Assembly: GCA_003138975.1 (NCBI GenBank) | Contig: PLHQ01000078.1 | Span: forward strand, 43,632-107,631 | DNA: 64,000 nucleotides | Direction: 5' to 3' | From: Acidobacteriaceae bacterium | GTDB lineage: Bacteria; Acidobacteriota; Terriglobia; Terriglobales; Acidobacteriaceae | Part shown: piece after piece, positions 29,758-38,171 of the stretch | Position numbering within the stretch: the first letter of the stretch is position 1 | Layout: every line of letters starts with the position of its first letter | Notes under the pieces: generated by a model | Databases searched by the model: none | Told to the model about the DNA's origin: nothing | Seen by the model: the letters and a program-made list of their open reading frames with translations, nothing else | Position numbers and translations under genes: made by a program

Positions 29758-30144
29758 CTACCGCCCCGTCGCCGCTCCCGCTGCCATCATCCCCGCAATC
29801 TGCATCCCTTCGATCCGCGCCAGGACATTCTCCACGCTCGCGCCCGTATCCGTGCACGCATCCACATACGGATGCCGGCTTCCATCCGCGTGCATTACCA
29901 GCACCGCGGCCTCCGCCTGAGCCTTCTTCACCATATAAGGCAGATGATGCCGGTCATTGCGCGTTAAGCTAGGACCCAACACCACCAGATCGAACGTCCC
30001 CTTTTGCAGCGCCTCCACAACAGCCTTGCGCCCTAAAGCCATATGAACCGTGTGCCCGGCTTTCTCAAACGCCGCTGCCGGAGCCACCTGCGCCTCCGCA
30101 TCCCCTTCACCATAAAGAATTCTCAGCTTCGCTGCTTTCGACAT
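29758..30144 (-). CDS. Receiver-like protein lacking the phospho-acceptor Asp
   Basis: From the ATG at 30144 the product is 128 residues (an ATG at 30153 is also possible). The fold pattern is that of a CheY-like receiver: LRILYGEGDAEAQVAPAAAF, then GTFDLVVLGPSLTRNDRHHL, then AEAAVLVMH and ARIEGM. The acceptor Asp normally in the DLVVLD strand is Gly here (DLVVLGP), and the acidic pair near the N-terminus is partly kept (GEGD). It probably cannot be phosphorylated in the usual way. No output domain or kinase is adjacent. Assignment to the receiver fold is by pattern. Confidence 0.65.
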   Translation of the reverse strand: MSKAAKLRILYGEGDAEAQVAPAAAFEKAGHTVHMALGRKAVVEALQKGTFDLVVLGPSLTRNDRHHLPYMVKKAQAEAAVLVMHADGSRHPYVDACTDTGASVENVLARIEGMQIAGMMAAGAATGR

Positions 30145-30270
30145 TGCTCCCATCCTTGCGCAGTACGAGCGACTCCATACTGGCAAAGCCACGGTAGCAA
30201 CCGCCCCGGTTTCTGAGAACGTCACCGAAGACCAGCAACGAACGGGCCTATTTCACTCGTGTGTCGGACG

Positions 30271-30299
30271 TTGCCCGAGCGCAGCCGAAGGGTCCGCCG
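30271..30299. repeat. Short dispersed repeat related to family A
   Basis: TTGCCCGAGCGCAGCCGAAG then GGTCCGCCG. A related unit (CTTGCCCTGAGCGAAGCCGA) is found near 38054. It lies between two divergent genes. Confidence 0.55.
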
Positions 30300-30393
30300 T
30301 GCGTAGAACGCCCGATCCCTCCCAATCAGAACTCAAAATCCCTTCCCCTGAGCCCGTTTCGGCGCTACACTTCTCGCCCAGAGGGGGGCTACC

Positions 30394-30885
30394 ATGTTCC
30401 GCGCTTACTTCGTCGTTGCTGTTCTGTTTCTGCTCGCTGCCGCCTGTTTTGCCCAGCAGTCTGAGCCCTCATCCACCGCCAGTTGTAACCTCGACGATGG
30501 ACGCCAGATCTACATCCGCTACAATCCCGTCTCCTCCAAGAACGACAAGCTTGCCAACGGCAAGCCCTGGACTCCCGGCGGCGCCGCCATGACACTTTTC
30601 ACCGAGGTCCAGCTCAGCTTCGGAGGCTCCACCATCCCCGTCGGCGCCTACACCGTTTACCCGATCCCCGCCAAAGACAAGTGGACCCTTGCCGTCAACA
30701 GAAACGTTACTGTCGGCGCCGCTTACGACGAGAAACAGGACATCGTCCGCGCACCCATGGAGACCGATCAGGTTAGCCAAGCCGCTGATTCGCTCGAAGT
30801 AGCCTTCGCTCACGTGGGAGACAAGTGCACACTCCGCATATACTTCGGCAAGAGCGCCTCCTTCGCCCCCTTCACCGCCCGGTGA
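30394..30885 (+). CDS. Secreted DUF2911 protein
   Basis: The 163-residue protein has a signal peptide (MFRAYFVVAVLFLLAAACFA, cleavage after AQQ). The mature part shows the DUF2911 pattern: DGRQIYIRYNPVSSKN, WTPGGAAMTLFTEVQLSFGG, IPVGAYTVYPIPAKDKWTLA and a final YFGKS. DUF2911 is a beta-rich domain frequent in Acidobacteriota and Bacteroidota with no known activity. The gene has its own upstream gap and is followed 26 bases later by a frameshifted NTF2-like gene. Confidence 0.85.
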   Translation: MFRAYFVVAVLFLLAAACFAQQSEPSSTASCNLDDGRQIYIRYNPVSSKNDKLANGKPWTPGGAAMTLFTEVQLSFGGSTIPVGAYTVYPIPAKDKWTLAVNRNVTVGAAYDEKQDIVRAPMETDQVSQAADSLEVAFAHVGDKCTLRIYFGKSASFAPFTAR

Positions 30886-30911
30886 CTCCATTGCGCGGGC
30901 GGGAGCACAAC

Positions 30912-31302
30912 ATGGAACCTACGCTTATTACGGATCATGCGCTGAGGGATGTTCTGGATGAACTGAAACGCCTCGAACCTATCTTCCATCGTCGCGAATT
31001 GGGCACCACAAGGGCCGATTTCGAAAGCATGACGGTCGCAGATTTTTGGGAAGTGGGCGCCTCGGGTCGCCGGTATGACAGAGACTACGTTCTAGCTGAA
31101 CTCGAAAAGCGCTATGCAGGAGTATCTAGACCTCTGGGAAACCAGGGATTTTTATTGCCGAAGGCTAGCTGAAGACCTCTACCTGCTGACTTATACGCTT
31201 CTCCAGGTTGAGCGTACGACCCGCCGGGCCACGATCTGGCAGCGCACCCAGTCCGGCTGGAAGATCGTGTTTCATCAGGGAACCATCGTTCAGGATGGAT
31301 GA
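30912..31302 (+). pseudogene. Frameshifted NTF2-like/DUF4440 gene
   Basis: The ATG at 30912 has a GGGAG behind it and opens EPTLITDHALRDVLDELKRL, EPIFHRRELGTTRADFESM, ADFWEVGASGRRYDRDYV, a DUF4440/NTF2-like fold. Near 31113-31125 the frame changes: the matching end is one frame over (EYLDLWETRDFYCRRLAEDL, LLTYTLLQVERTTRRATIW, GWKIVFHQGTIV). A +1 shift (one extra or two missing bases) breaks the gene into two halves that together make about 130 residues. It could be a genuine pseudogene or a sequencing error. Confidence 0.75.
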
Positions 31303-31317
31303 GGTTACCGAGACAAT

Positions 31318-32460
31318 ATGACTACTGATCGACAAGGTTCCGGGCGAATGCTCGCTGTTGTCTGCGACAACCGCCTCGCTTACTCGCTTATTGCCCTTTT
31401 CCTCGCCACCACCACGGCCTTCGCCCAGCCGGCCCGCCAAACTCATCCCTCCAACACCACGGAAAATCTCCGTGGTGTCAGCGCCGTATCTCAACAAATC
31501 GCGTGGGCCTCCGGCACCCACGGCATCTACCTCCGCACCACCGACGCCGGCCGCACCTGGATCCCAGCCCAAGTCTCCGACGCTACCGCTCTCGACTTTC
31601 GCGGCGTCGTCGCCTTCTCTGCTGACGAAGCTTTCCTCATGTCTGCCGGACCCGGCGACCAGTCGCGCATCTACCACACCACCGACGCCGGCCAGCACTG
31701 GCAACTCCAATTTACGAACTCCAATCCCAAAGCCTTCTTCGACGCCATCGCCTTTTGGGATCCCACTCACGGCATCGTCCTCGGCGATCCCATCCCCGAC
31801 AATTCCGGCCAACTAAAATTCCAACTCCTTCTCACCACCGACGGCCAATCCTGGACTCCCGTCCCTCCTTCTCAACTCCCACCCGCCCTCGTTGGGGAAG
31901 GCGCCTTCGCCGCCAGCAACACTTGTCTCGCCATTCTCCCCAACAACGACCCCAACATCTGGTTCGCGACAGGCGGCAAAGCCGCCCGCGTGTTTCACTC
32001 TCCCGATCGCGGTCGCACCTGGCAAGTTTTCAACACTCCCATCACTCACGGCCCCGATTCCGCCGGCATCTTCTCCATCGCCTTCCGTGACGGCAACCAC
32101 GGCGTCATCGCCGGCGGCGACTACAAACATCCCGACCAGGATGGCCTCAACCTCGCCTTCACCTCCGACGCCGGCAAAACTTGGATTGTCTCCAGAATTT
32201 TTCCGCAATCCTATTATTCGGCCGTAGCCTACGATCGCAAGCACAGAGATCCCAGAGCCAACACCTTAGGCGAAGACCAAGCCCGCATCCGCCTCTTTAT
32301 CGCGGCCCCCAAGTTCATCTATGACTTCCGCCCGCCCAAAGACCCCACCCGCATCAGCCCTCCCAAGAAATCTGGCATCCAATTCAACGCCCTCAGCCCC
32401 TACCCCACCGGCGGAGCCCTTTTCGTCGGCCCCAAAGGCTCCGTCGCCACCATCCCCTAG
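31318..32460 (+). CDS. Secreted Ycf48/BNR-type beta-propeller protein
   Basis: The 380-residue product has a hydrophobic signal region (residues about 20-36, AYSLIALFLATTTAFAQPA); the ATG at 31348 is an alternative start nearer that signal. The body carries repeated propeller blades with the BNR/Asp-box and Ycf48 patterns: TTDAGRTWIPAQ, TTDAGQHWQLQF, SPDRGRTWQVF, TSDAGKTWIVS. Ycf48 aids photosystem II assembly in cyanobacteria; here a photosynthetic role is not expected. Similar propellers in Acidobacteriota are called oxidoreductases without proof. Function unknown. Confidence 0.82.
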   Translation: MTTDRQGSGRMLAVVCDNRLAYSLIALFLATTTAFAQPARQTHPSNTTENLRGVSAVSQQIAWASGTHGIYLRTTDAGRTWIPAQVSDATALDFRGVVAFSADEAFLMSAGPGDQSRIYHTTDAGQHWQLQFTNSNPKAFFDAIAFWDPTHGIVLGDPIPDNSGQLKFQLLLTTDGQSWTPVPPSQLPPALVGEGAFAASNTCLAILPNNDPNIWFATGGKAARVFHSPDRGRTWQVFNTPITHGPDSAGIFSIAFRDGNHGVIAGGDYKHPDQDGLNLAFTSDAGKTWIVSRIFPQSYYSAVAYDRKHRDPRANTLGEDQARIRLFIAAPKFIYDFRPPKDPTRISPPKKSGIQFNALSPYPTGGALFVGPKGSVATIP

Positions 32461-32466
32461 TCCCCT

Positions 32467-32506
32467 TGTCATCCTGAGCGCGTTCTTTTGCGCGAAGGAC
32501 CTATGC
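32467..32506. repeat. Dispersed repeat, family A (short form)
   Basis: TGTCATCCTGAGCGCGTTCT, then TTTGCGCGAAGGACCTATGC; nearly the same as 28063-28101. It sits 6 bases after the stop of the propeller gene. Confidence 0.8.
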
Positions 32507-32722
32507 ACTCGACCGCAGCGCCAATCCCGCAGACATTTAAAAACCGCCGCGTACCCGCAAGTCACCCCCTCAACCACTCATCCTGCATCACCCCACGCCA
32601 TTTTTCCCGAAACCTCCACGGCTTTCCCATCATCCAACCAACAGCCCATGTTCCAAAGTTTCCCAACCCCCGCGCCCCGCGCGCCCAGATTTGGAGTACA
32701 CTCCTAAGAACGTTTTTCCAAT

Positions 32723-33079
32723 ATGTTCACTCCGCACCCCAACCTAGCCGACGACGTCAACCACGCGATCGTCCAATCCGAAATCGAAGGCGGAGTCTTC
32801 CTCCATGATCTCCCGCCCTCCACTATCCTCGAAATCCAGACTCTGCACCACTGCTACACTGCAGTCCTCCTCGGCGGCAGCGAAGCTCTGCTCTCCGGCC
32901 ATCCCGAATTCTGTCCCAGCCCCGTTCAAGTCGCCATCGCCGGTTCCACTTGGGGAGGATCCATGCTCAAATTGCAATACGTCGGACGCGGCATGCACCT
33001 GGAATTCCGCCATCCCGAATACGACACCCCCATCATCACTTCTCCCATCCAGGAAATCCGCGACTATCCCTCTGTGTGA
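32723..33079 (+). CDS. Conserved small protein, unknown function, stop codon inside a repeat
   Basis: The 118-residue product (MFTPHPNLADDVNHAIVQSE, then EIQTLHHCYTAVLLGGSEAL, AGSTWGGSMLKLQYVGRGM) has no signal peptide or membrane segment. I do not recognise a family; the beta-rich pattern suggests a small barrel or PilZ-like domain. The last codons (PSV and TGA) lie inside a family C repeat (33069-33102), so the C-terminus and stop were set by repeat insertion. The start at 32723 follows no obvious ribosome site. A gene is likely because the frame is long and well composed. Confidence 0.65.
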   Translation: MFTPHPNLADDVNHAIVQSEIEGGVFLHDLPPSTILEIQTLHHCYTAVLLGGSEALLSGHPEFCPSPVQVAIAGSTWGGSMLKLQYVGRGMHLEFRHPEYDTPIITSPIQEIRDYPSV

Positions 33080-33102
33080 CCCTTGTGTCCCCCGTGGTTA
33101 GG
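33069..33102. repeat. Dispersed repeat, family C (CTCTGTGTCCCC type)
   Basis: CCTCTGTGTGACCCTTGTGT then CCCCCGTGGTTAGG. Copies lie at 40167, 49813 and (inverted) 51571. The first bases of this copy encode the C-terminus and stop of the gene ending at 33079. Confidence 0.7.
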
Positions 33103-33206
33103 ATTCTGGAAATTTAGGTTTCCACCGAAGCTCCTCACCCACGAAGCTCCTCACCCATTGACTAACGCCGCCTTCGCCTCTACCATTCCCCGAAGCCCGA
33201 TTTACT

Positions 33207-33560
33207 ATGACCATTACCACGCGCGAAGTCAGCCACGTCACCATCGTCGACCTCAACGGACGCATCACCCTCGGCGACGAAACTGGAAAACTTCGCGACA
33301 CGGTCCGCGAGCTCATCTCCGCCGGCAAGAAAAAAATTGTTCTCAATCTTGCCCATGTCGATTACATCGACTCCTCCGGCGTCGGCGAACTGGTCAGCAG
33401 CTTCACCGCTGTCCGCAACGCCGGCGGCGAGCTCAAGCTCCTCAGCCTCACCAAGAAAGTTCAAGACATCCTCTACGTCACCAAGCTTTACACCGTCTTC
33501 GACATCAAAGACGACGAATTCACCGCCGTAAAATCCTTCGATTACTTCTTCGCAAAGTAA
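33207..33560 (+). CDS. STAS-domain anti-sigma factor antagonist (SpoIIAA-like)
   Basis: The 117-residue protein is a single STAS domain: VSHVTIVDLNGRITLGDETG, IVLNLAHVDYIDSSGVGELV with the phosphorylatable Ser in YIDSSGVG, then ELKLLSLTKKVQDILYVTKL. Such proteins bind anti-sigma kinases when unphosphorylated and free a sigma factor, or act in phosphorelays of PP2C and HPK families. No partner kinase, phosphatase or sigma gene is adjacent, so the target is unknown. Ribosome site upstream is weak. Confidence 0.88.
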   Translation: MTITTREVSHVTIVDLNGRITLGDETGKLRDTVRELISAGKKKIVLNLAHVDYIDSSGVGELVSSFTAVRNAGGELKLLSLTKKVQDILYVTKLYTVFDIKDDEFTAVKSFDYFFAK

Positions 33561-33582
33561 TCTTCTCTTCTGATTCTCTCCG

Positions 33583-33648
33583 TCATCCTGAGCGAAGAAG
33601 TTGCTTGCCCGTTTAGCGCAGGCGTCTGCGCAGTCGAAGGATCCCTGC
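33583..33648. repeat. Dispersed repeat, family A (long form)
   Basis: GTCATCCTGAGCGAAGAAGT ... CGCAGTCGAAGGATCCCTGC. It shares both ends with 5100-5158 but has a different middle. It lies 20 bases after the STAS stop. Confidence 0.8.
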
Positions 33649-33750
33649 ACTACCTGGCACCACGACCGGCCTCAAAAGGGAATTCTCCCAGTTACGTCGC
33701 TGCCATCTTGCTTAAGATTTCAAGAGTTTATACGGGTGAACGACGATGCC

Positions 33751-33783
33751 TGTGTGGGGACGGGCGACTCGCCCGTCCGTTTT
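33751..33783. repeat. Dispersed repeat, family B variant
   Basis: TGTGTGGGGACGGGCGACTC then GCCCGTCCG. The stem GGACGGGCGA...TCGCCCGTCC is a perfect inverted repeat, with the same GTGGGGAC opening as the other family B units. Confidence 0.7.
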
Positions 33784-33797
33784 TGGCTTGATATTCC

Positions 33798-33828
33798 GCT
33801 CGCAACTCGGTGCTCGGTACCTGCAACT
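33798..33828. repeat. Dispersed repeat, family D (GAGTACCGAGT type), inverted
   Basis: GCTCGCAACTCGGTGCTCGG then TACCTGCAAC. It is the reverse of the GAGTACCGAGTCGCGAGTAC units at 51743 and 52801. It touches the stop codon of the next gene. Confidence 0.55.
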
Positions 33829-34130
33829 TACTTCCCATACTCCTGTACTTCCCCATCCACCGACAGCGCCACATACTTGTGCGACTCGACATCGCGAAAC
33901 TGCACCACCTGATGCTTCTCCCGTGCCAACTTACCCCACCGGCCCGGCTTCTCGCGGTTCTGCTCAATCGCCTCAAACACCCGTCCGTTCATCTTGAACT
34001 GGAGCATCCTCAGCCGCCCGCTTCCCACTCGTCTCACCGGGACCTGGTGATCCTCCAAAAGCAATTCCTCTCCATTCATCAATTGTGCCGCCACCGATCC
34101 CAGGACTTTCTCCAATTCCGTCAAAGCCAT
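33828..34130 (-). CDS. Conserved hypothetical protein
   Basis: The 100-residue product is soluble, with helices then strands: MALTELEKVLGSVAAQLMNG, RRVGSGRLRMLQFKMNGRVF, AIEQNREKPGRWGKLAREKH, YVALSVDGEVQEYG. No signal, membrane segment or known motif. The regular pattern and good codon composition suggest a real gene. It is flanked by repeats on both sides, and no partner gene suggests a role. Alternative: an unusual antisense frame, but nothing better is on the plus strand here. Confidence 0.6.
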   Translation of the reverse strand: MALTELEKVLGSVAAQLMNGEELLLEDHQVPVRRVGSGRLRMLQFKMNGRVFEAIEQNREKPGRWGKLAREKHQVVQFRDVESHKYVALSVDGEVQEYGK

Positions 34131-34232
34131 TTCCCACTTTCCCTTCAGATTCCGTTCGTTGCGCTAATCATAATCTGTATTTTCACTCACCGCATTCCAC
34201 CGATTACTATCTCGACACCCTTGAAACCTCGT

Positions 34233-34277
34233 GTGTGGGGACAGCCCCCTCGGCTGTCCGCGCAGCGAAGCTCCGTC
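34233..34277. repeat. Dispersed repeat, family B
   Basis: GTGTGGGGACAGCCCCCTCG then GCTGTCCGCGCAGCGAAGCT. It lies immediately before the acyltransferase start. Confidence 0.85.
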
Positions 34278-34310
34278 ATTGTTTGCATCCGCTCCCGTTA
34301 CAATATCCTC

Positions 34311-35057
34311 GTGACCGAAGCCTCCACCCGCGAAGCGCCTGCGGCAACCGAAATCACACTCGGCCCCCGCCGCTTCACCCTCCGCCAACGAATCGTGCTG
34401 CGCATCATCATCACTGGGGGATACTGGTTCATCCGCCTCATTGGCCCCACCCTGCGCGTGTGCGTCTCTCGCGAAGAAAGCGCGCAGCAAACAGTCGGCC
34501 AGCGGCCGCTGATCGCCTCCTTCTGGCATGCCTGCATTATTCCCGCAACCTACATGTGCCGCAACCTCGGCGTGCGCGTGATGAGCAGCAACAGCTACGA
34601 CGGCGAATACATGGGACGCATCATCCGCAAATTCGGATTCGTCGCCGTTAAAGGTTCGAGCAGCCGCAATGCCGTGCGCGCCCTGCTCGGCCTACGCCGC
34701 GCTTTGCAGGAAGGATGGACAGTCGCCTTTAGCCTGGACGGTCCCCGTGGCCCGCGTTACAAAGTGAAGCCCGGACCGGTCGCCCTCGCACGCTCTTCCG
34801 GCGTTCCCCTGACCATGTTTCACATGGCCGTCGACCGCGCCTGGGTCCTCAACACCTGGGATCGACTGATTATCCCGAAGCCCTTTTCCCGCGTCCTGAT
34901 GCGCTTCGGCAAACTGATCCCCGTTCCGGCGGATGCCAGCGACGAAGACCTGGAGCGCTACACCACAGAACTCCAAGCGTCTCTCGACCGCGTCTGCGAA
35001 TTCGCCGAAGCTAACATCCAGAGAGTCGGTTTGCCCGAATTTCCCTGCGGTGCTTGA
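34311..35057 (+). CDS. Lysophospholipid acyltransferase-like protein (DUF374)
   Basis: I start at the GTG at 34311 (VTEASTREAPAATEITLGPR), the first plausible start after the family B repeat; no strong ribosome site is seen. The 248-residue product has a hydrophobic segment (IVLRIIITGGYWFIRLIG), the block IASFWHACIIPATYM, VKGSSSRNAVRALL and FSLDGPRGPRYKVKPGPVAL, the DUF374 hallmark. DUF374 proteins belong to the LPLAT superfamily and are linked to lipid A or related acylations. Acyl donor and acceptor are unknown. The VOC gene follows 9 bases later. Confidence 0.85.
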   Translation: MTEASTREAPAATEITLGPRRFTLRQRIVLRIIITGGYWFIRLIGPTLRVCVSREESAQQTVGQRPLIASFWHACIIPATYMCRNLGVRVMSSNSYDGEYMGRIIRKFGFVAVKGSSSRNAVRALLGLRRALQEGWTVAFSLDGPRGPRYKVKPGPVALARSSGVPLTMFHMAVDRAWVLNTWDRLIIPKPFSRVLMRFGKLIPVPADASDEDLERYTTELQASLDRVCEFAEANIQRVGLPEFPCGA

Positions 35058-35066
35058 GGATGAGCG

Positions 35067-35483
35067 ATGGACAGGACGATGACCAACACCTACACCGCCA
35101 AGAAAATAAGTCCAATGCTCGTGGTTGCCGATATGGAAGCGACCCTCGCTTTCTATCACGATGTTCTCGGATTTACCGCCGCAATGAAGTCTCCGGAGTA
35201 TTCCATCGTCGAACGCGATGGCCAAACCATCCAGTTCATGAAAGCAGCATCCGAAGAAGTCATGCAGTGCGTGCGCGGTCACACCGAGATCTACATCGAA
35301 GTCTCAAGCATCAGCTCCCTCTGGGAGCACGTGAAAATCTTCAAAGACCGATACAAAATCCGCGATTTATTCGATAGAGAATACGGCATGACCGAGTTCC
35401 ACATCAGCGATCCGAACGGCTGCCTGGTCTTTGTCGGAGAGCCAACGTCTGGGGGAAAACAAGCCCAGGGGACACAAAGTTGA
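35067..35483 (+). CDS. VOC-family (glyoxalase/bleomycin-resistance) protein
   Basis: The 138-residue protein has the VOC fold pattern: ISPMLVVADMEATLAFYHDV, LGFTAAM, then GHTEIYIEVSSISSLWEHVK and MTEFHISDPNGCLVFVGEP. The start at 35067 follows GAGG at 7 bases. VOC proteins bind metals and act as lyases, dioxygenases or antibiotic binders; metal ligands are partly visible (Glu in EIYIEV, His in FHISDPNG). The C-terminal tail GGKQAQGTQS is unlike family ends and overlaps a GGGGACACAAAG stretch. Specific role unknown. Confidence 0.82.
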   Translation: MDRTMTNTYTAKKISPMLVVADMEATLAFYHDVLGFTAAMKSPEYSIVERDGQTIQFMKAASEEVMQCVRGHTEIYIEVSSISSLWEHVKIFKDRYKIRDLFDREYGMTEFHISDPNGCLVFVGEPTSGGKQAQGTQS

Positions 35484-35561
35484 TCCCGTGCGATTTGACT
35501 TACAGCTGATCCAGCCGGTAAATTTCTCACACCGTTATTTTCCGTTCTTTGAAATGTCCTT

Positions 35562-35757
35562 CGGTTTGCGCGTCTTTGCCTCGTGGCGAAGACAGGGAAG
35601 CGGGTGCAATTCCCGCGCTGCCGCGCAACTGTAAGCGAGAAAATCGCAGCCGGTCACTGGAAGCAATCCCGGGAAGGCCGTCTGCAAGCAACCGGATGTT
35701 CTGGCCCATCACGGACCAACATCCTCACTCGCAAAGCCAGGAGACCGGCGTAAACCG
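35562..35757 (+). ncRNA. Cobalamin riboswitch
   Basis: The 196-base element has the adenosylcobalamin-riboswitch core: GGGAAGCGGGTGCAATTCCC, then GCGCTGCCGCGCAACTGTAA (about 35596-35634), and the distal AGCCAGGAGACCGGCG (about 35735-35750). P1 pairs CGGTTTGCG (35562-35570) with CGTAAACCG (35749-35757) with one G-U pair. The following gene is a BtuB-like receptor with AGGAGG 6 bases before its ATG. Cobalamin binding presumably lowers receptor expression. Confidence 0.95.
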
Positions 35758-35795
35758 TCCACCTTAACCCCTTTCGCGTGAAAAGGAGGATGGTT

Positions 35796-38015
35796 ATGCG
35801 CGCACTTGGCGCTTTATTTTTGCTTTTTGTTTTTCTCGCGGCAGCATCCGCTGCCGACCTCAAGCTCAAGGTTGTTGATCCTCAATCCGCCACCGTCTCT
35901 GGCGCCCAAATTTCCTTGTTTTCAAAAGGGACAGACACTCCTCTGAAAGTTGTCTTTTCCTCCGCCGAAGGAATGGCAACATTCCCTGGCGTGTCGTCAG
36001 GCAATTATCAGATTCAAGTCCTGGCTCCGGGTTTTGCGCCCCAAACCGAAGACATCGCCACCCATTCCGATGTCATCACCATCCATCTGCATCTCGCCCC
36101 AGCGTCTGAGACCGTTGTGGTGACCGCGACCAGAACTCCAGCACTCGCCGAAGAAACCGGTTCCAACATTTCCACTCTGGAAAGCGGGCAACTCGAAACC
36201 ATGCAGCCCACAGCCGCTGACGATGCTGTCCGCTTTCTCCCTGGCGCCGTGGTGAATACCGCCGGCCAGCGCGGAGGCTTGTCGTCCCTTTTCGTGCGCG
36301 GTGGCGAGTCCAATTACAACAAAGTGATGGTCGATGGCGTCACCATCAACGAGCCCGGAGGAACTTTCGACTTCGGCACGCTTCCTCTCACCGAAGCCAA
36401 CCGCATGGAGTTTCTCCGCGGCACACAAAGCACACTCTACGGCTCCGATGCCATGACCAGCGTGGTTCAAGTCTTTACCCGCACCGGCAGCACTCGTACC
36501 CCTGAACTCCGCTTCGGCGCCGATGGCGGAAACTTCTCGACCGCCACCGGCAACGCATCCTTCGCGGGGACGCGCGGCCACTTCGACTACAACGTCTTCG
36601 GCGATCAGTTCAACACCAACGGTTCAGGAATCAATGACGCCTATTCCGACTCGCTCCAAGGTGCGAACCTTGGCGCAGTGCTCAACGACGAAGTGTCGTT
36701 GCGTATTCACATGCGTCACTCCAACAGTCACACCGGCGTTCCCGGCGAATGGAGCTTCAACGGCTACGACCCGCTGGTCAATGTAAACGGCGTGACCCAA
36801 CCCCTGCAGCCCGATCCCAGCGAATGGTCCCAGCTCAACAGCTTGCTGGGCAGCGCGGAACTCACGGTGGCCGCGCCTTCGGGCTGGCAGCACCGCTTCA
36901 CTGGCTTCGACTATCTTTACCGCTACACAGACCTGAATGTGAACGGCGACCCTGCCCGCGTGAGTCCGCTCTACGGCCAGTTCGACTTTCCATCGCACCA
37001 GTACGATCACATCAATCGCGTGGGATTTGAATACCAGGGCGATTACTCCGAGCGAACCTGGGCCCACACCACTTTCGGATATCGCATCGAAAACGAAAAC
37101 GGCGTCGTGGGGGATCTGGATTACCCTCCCTCCAGTTCCGGGCAGCGTTTGAATCAGGATGCCTACCTGCAACAACAACTCACCTGGGGCAGGCTGTCGG
37201 CGGTCGCCGGCGGCCGTTTCGTTCATAGCAGCGTCTTTGGCAATACCGGCGTGCCGCGGATTGCTTTAACTTTGCTGGCGCGACGGGGTGGAGAAACTTT
37301 TTCTGGAACGCGCTTGCGTTTTTCCTACGCCACGGGATACAAGGAGCCCCGCCTGGAAGAGACGTTCGCCGGACCGCCCTATTCCATTCCAAATCCCGGT
37401 CTCAAGCCAGAGCGGGTCCGCGCCTTCGAGGCGGGCATCCAGCAGGATTTCTTGCATGGAAAATATGTCTTCAATGCCACTTACTTCAACAACCTGTTTC
37501 ACGACCAGATCAACTACGTCACCGTCAATCAAACCACCTTTGTCGGTGAATACTTCAATGTGAATCAGGCATTCGCGCAAGGTGCGGAAGTCGAACTGCA
37601 AGCCAGGCTCCGCAGCAAGTTGCTGCTCAGCACCGCATACACTTACACCTCGACGGAGATTCTGAGCAATCCCGCTCCCATCGATTCGCAGTACGATCCC
37701 GGCCAGCCGCTGCTGCGCCGCCCCAAACATTCCGCCACCATGCTGGTGTCTTACCTCGGCAGCCGCTGGGGCGCAAATCTGAGTGGAAGCTTCGTCGGCC
37801 GCCGTCCCGACGATGATTTCTACGGCTTCAACATCGACCACGCCGCCGGCTACGTCCGCGCGGACCTCGGCGGATGGTATGCCATCAACGCTCGCGTCAC
37901 CGCCTACGCGAACGTCGAGAACGCCCTCGACCGCCGCTACAACGAAGTCGTCGGCTATCCCGCACTACCCATCAACTTCCGCGCCGGCTTTCGCTTTCGC
38001 CTTGGAGGAGAATAA
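35796..38015 (+). CDS. btuB: TonB-dependent vitamin B12 receptor, BtuB-like
   Basis: The start is the ATG at 35796, since AGGAGG ends 6 bases before it; earlier in-frame ATGs overlap that site. The 739-residue product has signal peptide MRALGALFLLFVFLAAASAA, a carboxypeptidase-regulatory-like domain (about residues 20-105), a plug (about 120-235: GGLSSLFVRGGESNYNKVMV; LEFLRGTQSTLYGS-like) and a barrel ending FRAGFRFRLGGE. The ligand is set by the cobalamin riboswitch just upstream, not by sequence alone, so B12 or a cobamide is very likely. Symbol btuB is by function; the protein is of the acidobacterial CarboxypepD_reg type. Confidence 0.88.
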   Translation: MRALGALFLLFVFLAAASAADLKLKVVDPQSATVSGAQISLFSKGTDTPLKVVFSSAEGMATFPGVSSGNYQIQVLAPGFAPQTEDIATHSDVITIHLHLAPASETVVVTATRTPALAEETGSNISTLESGQLETMQPTAADDAVRFLPGAVVNTAGQRGGLSSLFVRGGESNYNKVMVDGVTINEPGGTFDFGTLPLTEANRMEFLRGTQSTLYGSDAMTSVVQVFTRTGSTRTPELRFGADGGNFSTATGNASFAGTRGHFDYNVFGDQFNTNGSGINDAYSDSLQGANLGAVLNDEVSLRIHMRHSNSHTGVPGEWSFNGYDPLVNVNGVTQPLQPDPSEWSQLNSLLGSAELTVAAPSGWQHRFTGFDYLYRYTDLNVNGDPARVSPLYGQFDFPSHQYDHINRVGFEYQGDYSERTWAHTTFGYRIENENGVVGDLDYPPSSSGQRLNQDAYLQQQLTWGRLSAVAGGRFVHSSVFGNTGVPRIALTLLARRGGETFSGTRLRFSYATGYKEPRLEETFAGPPYSIPNPGLKPERVRAFEAGIQQDFLHGKYVFNATYFNNLFHDQINYVTVNQTTFVGEYFNVNQAFAQGAEVELQARLRSKLLLSTAYTYTSTEILSNPAPIDSQYDPGQPLLRRPKHSATMLVSYLGSRWGANLSGSFVGRRPDDDFYGFNIDHAAGYVRADLGGWYAINARVTAYANVENALDRRYNEVVGYPALPINFRAGFRFRLGGE

Positions 38016-38036
38016 GTCAGGAAGAGACTGAGCTCA

Positions 38037-38102
38037 TGTAGGGACCGCCGCCCTAGCTTGCCCTGAGCGAAGCCGAAGGGGCCGTCCCGCCGAGCACAGC
38101 GC
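38037..38102. repeat. Dispersed repeat, mixed family A/B
   Basis: GTAGGGACCGCCGCCCTAGC, then TTGCCCTGAGCGAAGCCGAA, then GGGGCCGTCCCGCC. The outer part is a stem (GGGACCGCC / GGGGCCGTCCC), the inner part is family A-like. It lies between two convergent genes. Confidence 0.6.
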
Positions 38103-38171
38103 GAGGCGCTGCAAGCTGCCACAAATTTTGCTTTTATGTTGCACAGCAGATGTACGGCGCGGCTGGCTCGC

